A DNA stretch of 64,000 nucleotides from Mobilicoccus pelagius NBRC 104925 (GTDB taxonomy: Bacteria > Actinomycetota > Actinomycetes > Actinomycetales > Dermatophilaceae), in assembly GCF_000247995.1 (NCBI RefSeq), contig NZ_BAFE01000089.1, positions 186,001 through 250,000 of the forward strand, in the 5' to 3' direction. The notes under the pieces were generated by a model. It saw nothing but the letters and a program-made list of their open reading frames with translations. It had not been told where the DNA came from and made no database searches. The position numbers were made by a program, and so were the translations under genes. Shown piece by piece: positions 21,740-30,065 of this stretch; positions within the stretch are counted from its first letter, which is position 1, and the number at the start of each line of letters is the position of its first letter.

Positions 21740-22705
21740 ATGCGGATCGTCGTCGCCCTGGGCGGCAACGCCCTCCTCGAACGTGGTCAGAAGCCGGATG
21801 CGGAGACGCAGCGGGCGAACGCCGAGAAGGCGATGAAGTCGCTCGCGCCCCTGGCGAAGGAGCACGAGCTCGTCATCACGCACGGCAACGGGCCGCAGGT
21901 GGGGGTTCTCGCGCTCGAGTCGGCGAAGGATCCGTCGCTGACCCACGCCTACCCGCTCGACACGATCGGGGCAGAGACGCAGGGAATGATCGGCTACTGG
22001 TTGCTCCAGTCGCTGCAGAACAACCTGCCCGGCCGCCAGGTGGCGTCCCTCGTCAACCAGACCCTCGTCATGGCGCACGACCCGGCGTTCGACAACCCGA
22101 CGAAGTTCGTCGGCGAGGTGTACGACGAGGAGACCGCCAAGGCCAAGGCCGAGGAGATGGGCTGGGTCGTCAAGCAGGACGGCGACAAGTGGCGTCGCGT
22201 CGTCGCCTCCCCCACGCCGGAGCGGGTCGTCGAGACCCGCATCATCCGGCTCCTGCTGAGCTCGGGTGCGGTCGTCGTGTGCTCGGGCGGCGGCGGCATC
22301 CCCGTCGTCCGTGACGAGCGCGGCAAGCTCAAGGGCGTCGAGGCCGTCATCGACAAGGACCTCGCCGCGGGGCGTCTCGCCGAAGCGCTCGAGGCCGACG
22401 CGCTCATCATCCTCACCGACGTGCCCAACGTGATGAAGGACTTCGGCACCGACCACGCCGAGCCCATCACGACGACGACGCCGGCGTTCCTGCGGAGCCT
22501 CGGTGCGCCGGCGGGGTCGATGGGCCCGAAGATCGAGGCGGCGTGCCGCTTCGTCGAGCTCACCGGCGACCTCGCGGCGATCGGTCGCCTCGACGACGCG
22601 GTGCGGATGCTCGACGGCGAGGCGGGCACGATCATCACGCCCGGCGGCAACTACGGCGGGCCGGACGATCTCAACCCGCGACACGAACTCACGCTCGACG
22701 TGTGA
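21740..22705 (+). CDS. arcC: Carbamate kinase
   Basis: Moves the phosphate of carbamoyl phosphate to ADP, giving ATP, CO2 and ammonia. The 321-residue amino-acid-kinase fold begins R-I-V-V-A-L-G-G-N-A-L-L and has H-G-N-G-P-Q-V-G and C-S-G-G-G-G-I-P-V, standard for the family. One base after arcB. No arcD-type arginine/ornithine antiporter follows, so arginine must enter by a transporter elsewhere. Confidence 0.96.
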   Translation: MRIVVALGGNALLERGQKPDAETQRANAEKAMKSLAPLAKEHELVITHGNGPQVGVLALESAKDPSLTHAYPLDTIGAETQGMIGYWLLQSLQNNLPGRQVASLVNQTLVMAHDPAFDNPTKFVGEVYDEETAKAKAEEMGWVVKQDGDKWRRVVASPTPERVVETRIIRLLLSSGAVVVCSGGGGIPVVRDERGKLKGVEAVIDKDLAAGRLAEALEADALIILTDVPNVMKDFGTDHAEPITTTTPAFLRSLGAPAGSMGPKIEAACRFVELTGDLAAIGRLDDAVRMLDGEAGTIITPGGNYGGPDDLNPRHELTLDV

Positions 22706-22735
22706 GCCACTCCCGACCGTGATCGGGACCGACCA

Positions 22736-22785
22736 CGCCCGGGGCACCGGTGGGGATCGATGCGATCCCCACCGGTGCCCGGGCG
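22736..22785. terminator. Bidirectional terminator between arcC and argR
   Basis: A very strong stem of about 23 pairs with a single bulged G, centred on GATCGATGCGATC, lies between the convergent arcC and argR genes. It can serve both. Confidence 0.8.
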
Positions 22786-22843
22786 TCTCGTCTCCGTCGA
22801 TGAGGCCCGGGTGGGCGACGCGCTTCCTGGTGGGGCCTCGCGG

Positions 22844-23338
22844 TCAGGTGGTGCTGCTCAGGGTGAGGAGCCGCTCGACGCACGACCCGGCATCCTCGGG
22901 CGTGGCGAGGATGAGGAGGACGGTGTCGTCACCCGCGATCGTGCCGAGGACGCCGAGGCCCGGCGTCGTGTCGAGCGCGGAGGCGAGGTACTGCGCGGCC
23001 CCCGGCGGGGTGCGCAGGACGGCCTGATTCCCTGCCGCGACGGCCGAGACGAGCAGGTCGGTGCACACCTTGCGGATCCGCTCCTCGACGAACCGTGAGT
23101 CGGGGGCCGGACGCGGGGTCGCGTCGCCGCCGAGGCCGGGCAGTGCGTAGACGAGCGAGCGTCCGTGCCGCACCTTGACCGCGCCGAGCTCGACGAGGTC
23201 CCGCGACAGCGTGGCCTGGGTGATGACGACGCCCTCCTCCGCGAGGAGGTCGAGCAGGTCGTTCTGCGAGCGCACCGCGTGGCGGCCGAGGATCTCGGCG
23301 ATGAGACGGTGCCGCGCACCCCGACTCCTCGGCATCAC
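22844..23338 (-). CDS. argR: Arginine repressor ArgR/AhrC family
   Basis: Arginine-sensing DNA-binding protein. The winged-helix N-terminus has R-S-Q-N-D-L-L-D-L-L and I-T-Q-A-T-L-S-R-D-L; the C-terminal hexamer and arginine-binding domain ends with G-T-I-A-G-D-D-T-V-L-L-I. GTG at 23338 with GGAGG nine bases upstream was chosen; the next codon is an ATG. It is not with argCJBDFGH but points toward arcABC, which suggests control of the deiminase operon as in Bacillus and lactic acid bacteria; this is inferred from position. Confidence 0.92.
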   Translation of the reverse strand: MMPRSRGARHRLIAEILGRHAVRSQNDLLDLLAEEGVVITQATLSRDLVELGAVKVRHGRSLVYALPGLGGDATPRPAPDSRFVEERIRKVCTDLLVSAVAAGNQAVLRTPPGAAQYLASALDTTPGLGVLGTIAGDDTVLLILATPEDAGSCVERLLTLSSTT

Positions 23339-23464
23339 GTCGACCGACCTCCTCACGCCTCCGGTTGCTGTCCGCTCCATTGTGCCGGGACTCCGCCGTC
23401 CACCCGGTCACGTCCGCGGGCGGCCGGACGCGACAGGCGCATCCGCGGGGAGCACCATGGGGCC

Positions 23465-24328
23465 ATGACGACCGGTGTGCGCACGCCCGCCGTGGCGGGA
23501 CTCTTCTACGACGACGACCCCGACGACCTCCGCGCGTCGGTGGACGGCCTGCTCGACGACGCACGGCGGCGCGTGCCGCCCGCGCCCGAGGAGGACCCGG
23601 CCACGGTGCGGGCGCTTCTCGCGCCGCACGCGGGGTACGTCTACTCCGGGCCGACCGCCGCCGCCGGATACCTGCGGGTCGAGGCGTGCCGCGACCGCAT
23701 CTCACGCGTCGTCCTCCTCGGCCCCGTGCACCGGGTGCCGGTGCGGGGCCTCGCGCACCCGGAGGCGGCCGCGTTCGCGACGCCGTGGGGTGAGGTGCCC
23801 GTCGAACCGCTCTCCCCCGAGCTGCGGGCCTCGTTCCCCCAGCTCCTCGACTCCCGCCTCGCCCACGCGCAGGAGCACTCGCTCGAGGTGCACGTGCCGT
23901 TCCTGCAGCGTGTGCTCGGCGAGTTCACGCTCCTCCCGCTCGCTGTCGGCGGTGTCGGCTCCAAGGCCGTCGCCGACGTCCTCGACGCCGTGACCTCCGG
24001 CGCGGACGACGAGGCGACGATGGTCGTCGTGAGCTCCGACCTCTCCCACTACCTGCCCTACGACGATGCCCGACGCGTCGACGCCGGCACGCTCGCGCAG
24101 ATCGAGGCCCTCGACGCGAGGATCCTGCCCGAGCAGGCCTGCGGCGCCGCACCCCTCGACGGTGCACTCACGTGGGCACGGCGGCACGGGCTGCGTCCTC
24201 GGATCGTCGAGGCGTGCAACTCCGGCGACACCGCGGGCGATCGACGCCGCGTCGTCGGATACGCGTCGGCGACGTTCTCGACGGGGGCGTCGAGCAGCGA
24301 GTCGGCGACGACGGAGGTGGGCGCATGA
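23465..24328 (+). CDS. AmmeMemoRadiSam system protein B (MEMO1 family)
   Basis: Member of the MEMO1 family, related in fold to extradiol dioxygenases. The 287 residues include the conserved P-A-V-A-G-L-F-Y-D, A-P-H-A-G-Y-V-Y-S-G-P, Q-E-H-S-L-E-V-H-V-P-F and S-S-D-L-S-H-Y motifs that supply the metal-site histidines, and C-N-S-G-D-T-A-G-D near the end. Its biochemical role in bacteria is unknown; it nearly always occurs with an AMMECR1 protein and a radical SAM protein, and here overlaps the AMMECR1 gene by four bases. The bacterial operon may modify a protein or metabolite, but that is not shown. Confidence 0.9.
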   Translation: MTTGVRTPAVAGLFYDDDPDDLRASVDGLLDDARRRVPPAPEEDPATVRALLAPHAGYVYSGPTAAAGYLRVEACRDRISRVVLLGPVHRVPVRGLAHPEAAAFATPWGEVPVEPLSPELRASFPQLLDSRLAHAQEHSLEVHVPFLQRVLGEFTLLPLAVGGVGSKAVADVLDAVTSGADDEATMVVVSSDLSHYLPYDDARRVDAGTLAQIEALDARILPEQACGAAPLDGALTWARRHGLRPRIVEACNSGDTAGDRRRVVGYASATFSTGASSSESATTEVGA

Positions 24329-24921
24329 CCGGCTCCCGGGAGTCCCGCGCCCCGTCGGTGCCCGTCCCCGCGGACGCCGGGGACGTCCTCCTCCCCCTCG
24401 CCCGCGGCGCGATCACCCGACGGCTCGACGCGACGCCCCCGGTGGTGCCCGAATCCACCGACGCCGCAGCGTGGTCGGCCGATCCCGGCGCCTCGTTCGT
24501 CACGCTCCACCTCGGGGGGCGATTGCGCGGCTGCATCGGGTCGCTCGAGGCGTACCGGGGCCTGCGTGACGACGTCGAGGACAACGCGACCTCCGCGGCG
24601 TTCCGCGACCCGCGGTTCCCTCCCCTCGACGTCGAGAAGGTCGACGACACGGTCATCGAGGTCTCCGTGTTGTCGGCTCCTGCCCCGCTGCTCGTCGCGG
24701 ACGAGGGCGAGGCGCTCGCCGCGCTGCGTCCCGGCATCGACGGGGTGATCCTCGAACACGGCCGGCGCCGCGGCACGTTCCTCCCGCAGGTGTGGGAGCA
24801 GCTGCCCGACCCGGCGACGTTCCTCGCCCACCTGCGGGCGAAGGCCGGTCTGCCGCCGGACTTCTGGGACGAGGACGTCCTCCTCTCGACGTACACCGTG
24901 ACCGCCTGGGAGGAGTCGTGA
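24325..24921 (+). CDS. AmmeMemoRadiSam system protein A (AMMECR1 domain)
   Basis: A 198-residue AMMECR1-family protein of unknown biochemical role. Core motifs are F-V-T-L-H-L-G-G-R-L-R-G-C-I-G-S near residue 58, with the conserved Cys, then N-A-T-S-A-A-F-R-D-P-R-F and G-I-D-G-V-I-L-E-H-G, ending with L-P-Q-V-W-E-Q-L-P. The coding region is intact. ATG overlaps the MEMO gene stop, and its own stop overlaps the GTG of the broken radical SAM gene, showing an originally coupled three-gene operon. Confidence 0.9.
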   Translation: MTGSRESRAPSVPVPADAGDVLLPLARGAITRRLDATPPVVPESTDAAAWSADPGASFVTLHLGGRLRGCIGSLEAYRGLRDDVEDNATSAAFRDPRFPPLDVEKVDDTVIEVSVLSAPAPLLVADEGEALAALRPGIDGVILEHGRRRGTFLPQVWEQLPDPATFLAHLRAKAGLPPDFWDEDVLLSTYTVTAWEES

Positions 24922-25692
24922 GTCCGCCCCGCGATCGTCTCGACGCAGGTCCCGGCCCACAGGTGGGGGACGAGATCGACGGGGCGCCCGCCCGCTACTG
25001 CACGACCTCGACGACGGGCGGGTGCAGTGCGACCTGTGCCCGCGGGAGTGCCGTCTGCGTCCGGGGCAACGGGGGTTCTGCTTCGTGCGCGCCGGGAGTG
25101 AGGACGGGCTCGTCCTCACGACGTACGGGCGAACGTCGACCTCAAGGGGTTCACCGAGGATTTCTACCGACGTCTCACCGGCGCGCGTCTCTCGACGGTC
25201 CTCGACACCCTCGTCCATCTCGCCTCGACCGGGGTGTGGGTGGAACTCACGACGTTGCTCATCCCCGGCGCGAACGACTCCGACGCCGAGCTCGAGGCGA
25301 TGTGCCGCTGGGGCGTCGCGAACCTCGGCCCGGACGTGCCGCACCACTTCTCCGCGTTCCACCCCGACCACCGGATGACCGAGGTCGAGCGCACCCCGCT
25401 CGCGACGCTGCTGCGGGCTCGTGACATCGCCCACGCGGCCGGTGAGCGGTACGTCTACACGGGCAACGTCGTCCACCGCGACGGCGAGGCGACGGCGTGC
25501 CCTGTTTGTGGCCTCGACCTCGTCGAGCGCGGCCGCTACCGGGTCCTCTCCTATCGCCTCGCGGTCGACCCCACCGCCGAATCGCACCGGCGTGGTCGCT
25601 GCCCCCGCTGCGGCCACGTCGTCCCCGGCGTGTTCGAGCCGGAGGCCGGCTCCTTCGGCGCCCGACACCTGCCGATCTCCGTCGACGGGTGA
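24918..25692 (+). pseudogene. AmmeMemoRadiSam radical SAM protein, broken (core deletion plus two frameshifts)
   Basis: Third gene of the AmmeMemoRadiSam set, but not intact. Frame 1 starts with GTG at 24918; at about 24999 one base seems missing (TACTG-CACGAC where TACTGG-CACGAC would encode W-H-D), and the reading moves to a frame with C-D-L-C-P-R-E-C and L-T-T-Y-G-R. At about 25128-25131 this jumps, again out of frame, to A-N-V-D-L-K-G-F and V-W-V-E-L-T-T-L-L-I-P-G. Compared with the family, about 130 residues are missing, including the C-x3-C-x2-C cluster that binds iron-sulfur and SAM. The last part, with a C-x2-C/C-x2-C zinc-ribbon-like end, is well preserved. No active radical SAM enzyme can come from this gene. 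Confidence 0.8.
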
Positions 25693-26008
25693 CGCGCCCC
25701 ATGCGACGGGCTGCACAGGGCCGCCGAGGACTCGACGAGACGTACCGTCCGGAGACGTCCGTCGTCCATCGACACCCCTCGCCCTCGCGGCCTTGTTCGC
25801 CGCGCTCGCCCTGGGGAATGTCATCGACGCATACCGCGCGGGTGCGCCCCCCGCGATGGTGGCCCTCCTCGGCCTCACCGGGGGTGTCGTCCTCCCGTTC
25901 TGGGTGCGTCTCCTCCGCCGACGGCGCGTGCGCTGAGCGCCGCAACTAGGCTGGGCCGCGAACGCGCTCGACGCGGGCGCGGTAGCGACGCCAGGAGGAA
26001 CCCGTTCC
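25693..26008. other. Gap before pgi
   Basis: Contains a possible remnant of a small membrane protein (25769-25936) and then the pgi leader with a TAGGCT that could be a -10 box near 25947 and AGGAGG near 25992. No other feature seen. Confidence 0.35.
25769..25936 (+). pseudogene. Possible small two-helix membrane protein without a clear start
   Basis: From about 25769 the plus frame ending at 25936 encodes two hydrophobic segments, L-A-L-A-A-L-F-A-A-L-A-L-G-N-V-I-D-A-Y and M-V-A-L-L-G-L-T-G-G-V-V-L-P-F, and an Arg-rich end (L-L-R-R-R-R-V-R). Codon use is strongly G/C in third positions, so it looks coding. No ATG or GTG with a ribosome site leads into this frame; the only in-frame start is a TTG at 25793. 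An ATG at 25699 is in another frame, so a frameshift is possible. I do not recognise the family. Confidence 0.3.
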
Positions 26009-27688
26009 ATGACCACGCCGATCGACCCCACAGAGACCACGGCCTGGGAGAAGCTCTCCGAGCTCGAACTCCACATGGACCCCGATCTGCGCCGCTGGTT
26101 CGAGCAGGACCCGCAGCGTGCCGAGCGCCTGTCGTTCACCGCGGCCGACCTCTTCGTCGACCTCAGCAAGAACCTCGTCACCGACGACATCGTCGCCGCC
26201 CTCCTCGACCTCGCCCAGGAGGTCAAGCTCACCGAGCGTCGCGACGCGATGTTCGCGGGCGAGCGCATCAACGTCACCGAGAACCGCTCCGTTCTCCACA
26301 CGGCCCTGCGCCGCCCGAAGGGCATGACCCCGGAGCTCGTCGTCGACGGCCAGAACGTCGACGAGGACGTCCACGCGACCCTCGACAAGGTCTACGCGTT
26401 CGCCGAGAAGGTCCGCTCGGGCGAGTGGACGGGCGTCACCGGCAAGCGCATCGAGACCGTCGTCAACATCGGCATCGGCGGCTCCGACCTCGGCCCTGTC
26501 ATGGTCTACGAGGCCCTGCAGCCCTACGTGCAGGAGGGCCTCGAATGTCGGTTCATCAGCAACATCGACCCCACCGACGTCGCCGAGAGCACCCGCGGGC
26601 TCGACGCCGAGACGACGCTCTTCATCGTCGCGAGCAAGACGTTCACGACGCTCGAGACCCTCACGAACGCCCGCCTCACCAAGGCCTGGCTGCTCGAGAA
26701 CCTCGAGAAGGCCGGCGTGATCTCCGGTGAGGCGCAACATGCCGACGCCGTCGCCAAGCACTTCGTCGCCGTCTCCACCGCCCTCGACAAGGTCGCCGAC
26801 TTCGGCATCGACCCCGAGAACGCGTTCGGGTTCTGGGACTGGGTCGGCGGTCGCTACTCCGTCGACTCCGCCATCGGCACCGTCCTCGCCATCGCGATCG
26901 GCCCCGCGAACTTCGCCGACCTCCTCGCCGGCTTCCACGCGATGGACGAGCACTTTCGCACCACCGAGCTCGAGAAGAACGTCCCCGCCCTCATGGGCCT
27001 GCTCAACGTGTGGAACGTCGACTTCCTCGAGGCCGAGACCCACGCCGTCCTCCCCTACAGCCAGTACCTCCACCGCTTCCCCGCCTACCTCCAGCAACTC
27101 ACGATGGAGTCGAACGGCAAGTCGGTGCGCTGGGACGGCGCCCCCGTCACGTGCCTCACCGGCGAGGTCTTCTGGGGCGAGCCGGGCACGAACGGCCAGC
27201 ACGCGTTCTACCAGCTCATCCACCAGGGCACCCGCGTCGTCCCCGCCGACTTCATCGCGTTCGCCGAGCCCGCGCACCCGCTGAAGGACGGCGACGCCGA
27301 CGTTCACGAGCTGTTCCTCGCGAACTTCTTCGCGCAGACGGCGGCGCTCGCGTTCGGCAAGACCGCCGACGAGGTCCGCGCCGAGGGCACCGAGGAATCC
27401 GTCGTCCCCGCGCGGGTGTTCGACGGCGACAAGCCGACGACGTCGATCATGGCGCCCGCGCTCACCCCGAGCGTCCTCGGCCAGCTCATCGCCCTCTACG
27501 AGCACATCACGTTCGTGCAGGGCGTCGTGTGGGGCATCGACTCCTTCGACCAGTGGGGCGTCGAGCTCGGTAAGCAGCTCGCCCAGCAGATCACCCCCGC
27601 CGTCGCGGGCCACACCGAGGCCCTCGAGGCGCAGGACCCCTCGACGCAGGGACTCATCCGCTACTACCGCACCCACCGTCAGGGCTGA
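26009..27688 (+). CDS. pgi: Glucose-6-phosphate isomerase
   Basis: Interconverts glucose-6-phosphate and fructose-6-phosphate. The 559-residue protein has the family signatures [11 protein letters not shown] near 150, [11 protein letters not shown] near 270, the catalytic-type E-S-N-G-K and [15 protein letters not shown] near 395. ATG at 26009 has AGGAGG about 11 bases upstream. Single-gene unit closed by a strong hairpin. Confidence 0.97.
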   Translation: MTTPIDPTETTAWEKLSELELHMDPDLRRWFEQDPQRAERLSFTAADLFVDLSKNLVTDDIVAALLDLAQEVKLTERRDAMFAGERINVTENRSVLHTALRRPKGMTPELVVDGQNVDEDVHATLDKVYAFAEKVRSGEWTGVTGKRIETVVNIGIGGSDLGPVMVYEALQPYVQEGLECRFISNIDPTDVAESTRGLDAETTLFIVASKTFTTLETLTNARLTKAWLLENLEKAGVISGEAQHADAVAKHFVAVSTALDKVADFGIDPENAFGFWDWVGGRYSVDSAIGTVLAIAIGPANFADLLAGFHAMDEHFRTTELEKNVPALMGLLNVWNVDFLEAETHAVLPYSQYLHRFPAYLQQLTMESNGKSVRWDGAPVTCLTGEVFWGEPGTNGQHAFYQLIHQGTRVVPADFIAFAEPAHPLKDGDADVHELFLANFFAQTAALAFGKTADEVRAEGTEESVVPARVFDGDKPTTSIMAPALTPSVLGQLIALYEHITFVQGVVWGIDSFDQWGVELGKQLAQQITPAVAGHTEALEAQDPSTQGLIRYYRTHRQG

Positions 27689-27741
27689 GCAGGCCCGCGA
27701 CGCGCGTGTCGGGCGACGCCGCCACACACGGCGACACCGAG

Positions 27742-27783
27742 CGGCAGGGCGCCGGACCCCACGAGGGGCCCGGCGCCCTGCCG
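27742..27783 (+). terminator. Terminator after pgi
   Basis: Arms of 19 bases (CGGCAGGGCGCCGGACCCC and its partner) with one mismatch around an ACGA loop, 54 bases after the pgi stop. Confidence 0.8.
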
Positions 27784-27831
27784 TTCCCCGACCCCCTTCC
27801 CCTTCTCCGCGGCCCGCGCTCGAATGGGGAC

Positions 27832-28230
27832 ATGGGTGACGAACTGTTCGAGAACGAGACCGAGACGACGATGACCCGCGAGCAGGCCGCGGCCGCCCTG
27901 CATGCGCTCGCCGACGCACCGCTCGTCTTCAGCGGCAGCGTCTCCCCCCTTTCCGCGTCGGGTTCCCCCGCGCGTACCGGGCCTTCGCCGAGCAGGGCTT
28001 CGCCGACCGGGCCCGGGACGTCGTGCCCCGACCCTGCGCCCCGCTCTGCCGCTTCCGGCTCGCCCCCGTCGCCTCGCGCGGCGGGGGTGGAGTCGTGCCC
28101 GGCCGTTCCGGAGTCTCCACGCGTGGGCCGCGGGCGCTCGTCGGGCACCTCGGCCCCTCCCTTGCGCTCACGAGGCGACGAGAGATGTTGCGACCCAACG
28201 GAACTCGATTCGTATAAGTTCGCATTATGA
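27832..28230 (+). pseudogene. Possible truncated amphi-Trp-domain protein
   Basis: The ATG at 27832 opens a frame beginning M-G-D-E-L-F-E-N-E-T-E, then M-T-R-E-Q-A-A-A-A-L-H-A-L-A-D, resembling the first half of small amphi-Trp-domain proteins. After residue 32 the resemblance stops, and the frame continues as Ser/Pro-rich sequence into the promoter region of the sulfur unit. A C6 run at 27944-27949 separates it from another frame with strongly coding-like codons (F-R-V-G-F-P-R-A-Y-R-A-F-A-E-Q-G). I read this as a gene broken by deletion or frameshift, but a short novel gene cannot be excluded. Confidence 0.3.
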
Positions 28231-28250
28231 GATCCATTTGGGGGGAATAG
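28188..28250 (+). promoter_or_regulatory. A+T-rich promoter and possible operator of the sulfur unit
   Basis: An island much richer in A+T than its surroundings. TTGCGA at 28188 and TATAAG at 28213 could be -35 and -10 boxes with a 19-base spacer. The -10 overlaps an imperfect dyad ATAA-GTTCGCA-TTAT (28214-28228), a possible repressor site. The leader peptide gene begins 63 bases after the island. Confidence 0.45.
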
Positions 28251-28312
28251 GTGAGGGGGAGCATGGTGTTCCCTGCACGGCTACCCCGCCGAACGAAGCC
28301 GAGGAGACCTTG

Positions 28313-28396
28313 ATGACGTCGATGCCGCGAGTGACGACACTCGTCCGCCGACGTCACGTCGACCTCATGCGGTTGCGCGCCGACCTCTGTCGCTGA
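28313..28396 (+). CDS. Short leader peptide ending in Cys-Arg (probable cysteine attenuator)
   Basis: A 27-residue open frame with GAGGAG eight bases upstream of its ATG. The end V-R-R-R-H-V-D-L-M-R-L-R-A-D-L-C-R fits the R-R-H-V-D-L-x-R-x(4)-C pattern of actinobacterial putative leader peptides that stand before sulfur genes. It lies 165 bases upstream of the YeeE/YedE thiosulfate channel gene. Inference: ribosome progress at the Cys codon near the end reports cysteine supply and alters expression of the downstream genes. No product function is expected from the peptide itself. Confidence 0.7.
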   Translation: MTSMPRVTTLVRRRHVDLMRLRADLCR

Positions 28397-28561
28397 CGCC
28401 CCGCCCCACCGCCTCGACGGCCCGCTCCGGCACACCCGTCCCCCCGGTACCCCCGTCCCGGTACGCGCACCCGCCGTCCGACCGCCCCGCGCACGCATGC
28501 GCCCGGTCACCACTCGGCGACACGGCCCGTGCCTCCACCCCTGTCCCCGAGGAGTTCCTCG

Positions 28562-29647
28562 ATGATCGTCACCGGTCTACTGCTGGGCGCCGTGCTCGGC
28601 TTCGTCCTCCAACGCGGTCGCTTCTGCGTCACCGGCGCGTTCCGCGACGTGTTCGTCACCCGCAACACGCGGTGGCTCACGGCGTTCCTCATCGTCGTCG
28701 CCGTGCAGAGCGTCGGCATCTTCGCGCTCACCGCCGCCGGCGCGATCCACCCCGTCAACAAGGACCTGCCGATCCTCGCCGTCGTCGTCGGCGGATTCGT
28801 GTTCGGGTTCGCCATCGTCATGGCCGGCGGATGCGCCACCGGCACCTACTACCGCGCCGGTGAGGGCCTCGTCGGCAGCTGGCTCGCGCTCCTCACCTAC
28901 GCCGGGTCGAGCGCCATGATGAAGACGGGCCTCCTCAAGCCGTTCAACGACGGGGTCCGCTCGGTCACCGTGCCCGTGCGGACCATCTACGAGACCCTCG
29001 GCGTCTCCCCGTGGGTGCTCGTCGTCGTCCTCGTCGGCGCCGTCGCGATGGCCGCCCACCACCACCTGAGCAAGCCCAAGCGCGTCGTCGCCACCCTCCC
29101 GCCGCGGCGTTCCGGCCTCGACCACGTGCTCTTCGAGAAGTCGTGGCACCCGTTCGTCACCGCGCTGCTCATCGGCGCGATCGCCATCGCCGCATGGCCG
29201 CTGTCGACCGCGACGGGGCGCAACGACGGCCTCGGCATCACCACCCCGAGCAGCAACCTCGTCAACCTGCTCGTCACGGGTCAGCCCAAGTACCTCGACT
29301 GGGGCACGCTCCTCGTCGTCGGTCTGCTCGTCGGGTCGTTCCTCGCAGCCAAGGGCAGCGGCGAGTTCCGCGTCCGTGTCCCCTCCGCCCAGATCGCCGT
29401 ACGCTCCGTCGTCGGCGGCGTCCTCATGGGCGTCGGCGCCTCCCTCGCGGGCGGCTGCACGATCGGCAATGCCATGGTGCAGACGGCCCAGTTCACCTAC
29501 CAGGGCTGGATCGCGTTCGCGTTCATGCTCCTCGGCACCGGCGCCGCCGCGAAGGTCTTCATCATGGGCCACCGCCCCGCCGAGCAGGTGCGCCCCGGCA
29601 CCCCCGCCGCCGAGAAGGCCCAGGCGAGCGTCACCACCGGCGTCTGA
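28562..29647 (+). CDS. YeeE/YedE (TsuA) family thiosulfate transporter
   Basis: Inner-membrane protein with many hydrophobic segments that brings thiosulfate into the cell. The 361-residue protein has the three family cysteines at Cys22 (G-R-F-C-V-T-G), Cys91 (A-G-G-C-A-T-G) and Cys299 (A-G-G-C-T-I-G-N), which pass the thiosulfate ion through short hydrogen bonds in the characterised homologue. ATG at 28562 with GAGGAG seven bases upstream. A TusA gene follows, the usual partner (TsuB/YeeD). Charged C-terminal tail. Confidence 0.92.
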   Translation: MIVTGLLLGAVLGFVLQRGRFCVTGAFRDVFVTRNTRWLTAFLIVVAVQSVGIFALTAAGAIHPVNKDLPILAVVVGGFVFGFAIVMAGGCATGTYYRAGEGLVGSWLALLTYAGSSAMMKTGLLKPFNDGVRSVTVPVRTIYETLGVSPWVLVVVLVGAVAMAAHHHLSKPKRVVATLPPRRSGLDHVLFEKSWHPFVTALLIGAIAIAAWPLSTATGRNDGLGITTPSSNLVNLLVTGQPKYLDWGTLLVVGLLVGSFLAAKGSGEFRVRVPSAQIAVRSVVGGVLMGVGASLAGGCTIGNAMVQTAQFTYQGWIAFAFMLLGTGAAAKVFIMGHRPAEQVRPGTPAAEKAQASVTTGV

Positions 29648-29725
29648 TCCTCCCCCCCTCGACGCCGCCACCCGCGGCGCCCCCACCGATCCGACCGGAC
29701 ACCCCCGGTCAGGAAGGAGGCCGTC

Positions 29726-29953
29726 ATGGCCACCCGTGTTCTCGAGACCGAAGGTCAGGTCTGCCCGTTCCCCCTCGTCGAGGCCAAGCAGGCGATGAAC
29801 GGCCTGGAGATCGGCGACGAACTCGTCATCGGGTTCGACTGCACCCAGGCCACCGAGGCGATCCCCACGTGGGCCGCCGACAACGGCTACCCCGTCACCC
29901 ACTTCGACCGCACCGGTGACGCGAGCTGGACGATCACGGTGCAGAAGGCCTGA
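29726..29953 (+). CDS. TusA-family sulfurtransferase (YeeD/TsuB-like)
   Basis: A 75-residue sulfur carrier. The single active cysteine is in C-P-F-P-L-V (Cys13) in the C-P-x-P motif; I-G-D-E-L-V-I-G-F-D and the end W-T-I-T-V-Q-K complete the TusA fold. It stands 78 bases after the thiosulfate channel gene; together they form a thiosulfate uptake and sulfur transfer unit. A strong A-G-G-A-A-G-G-A-G-G ribosome site precedes the ATG. Confidence 0.93.
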   Translation: MATRVLETEGQVCPFPLVEAKQAMNGLEIGDELVIGFDCTQATEAIPTWAADNGYPVTHFDRTGDASWTITVQKA

Positions 29954-29999
29954 CCGCACCACCCACCCCGGGGCACGGCACCCCTCGCCCCCGGGAACG

Positions 30000-30044
30000 A
30001 CGCCGCCGCCCGGCGCGGATCCTCTCCGTGCCGGGCGGCGGCGT
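30000..30044 (+). terminator. Terminator after tusA
   Basis: Perfect 15-base arms (ACGCCGCCGCCCGGC) around a 15-base loop, about 46 bases after the tusA stop and just before the end of the convergent DUF3072 gene. Confidence 0.75.
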
Positions 30045-30065
30045 GCGTCTCGGGTCGACCTGCGG

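Noticed and set aside
24918-25692. Programmed frameshifting to join the radical SAM frames
   Set aside because: Even with frameshifts the cysteine core is absent, so no active enzyme would result; no slippery site is present.
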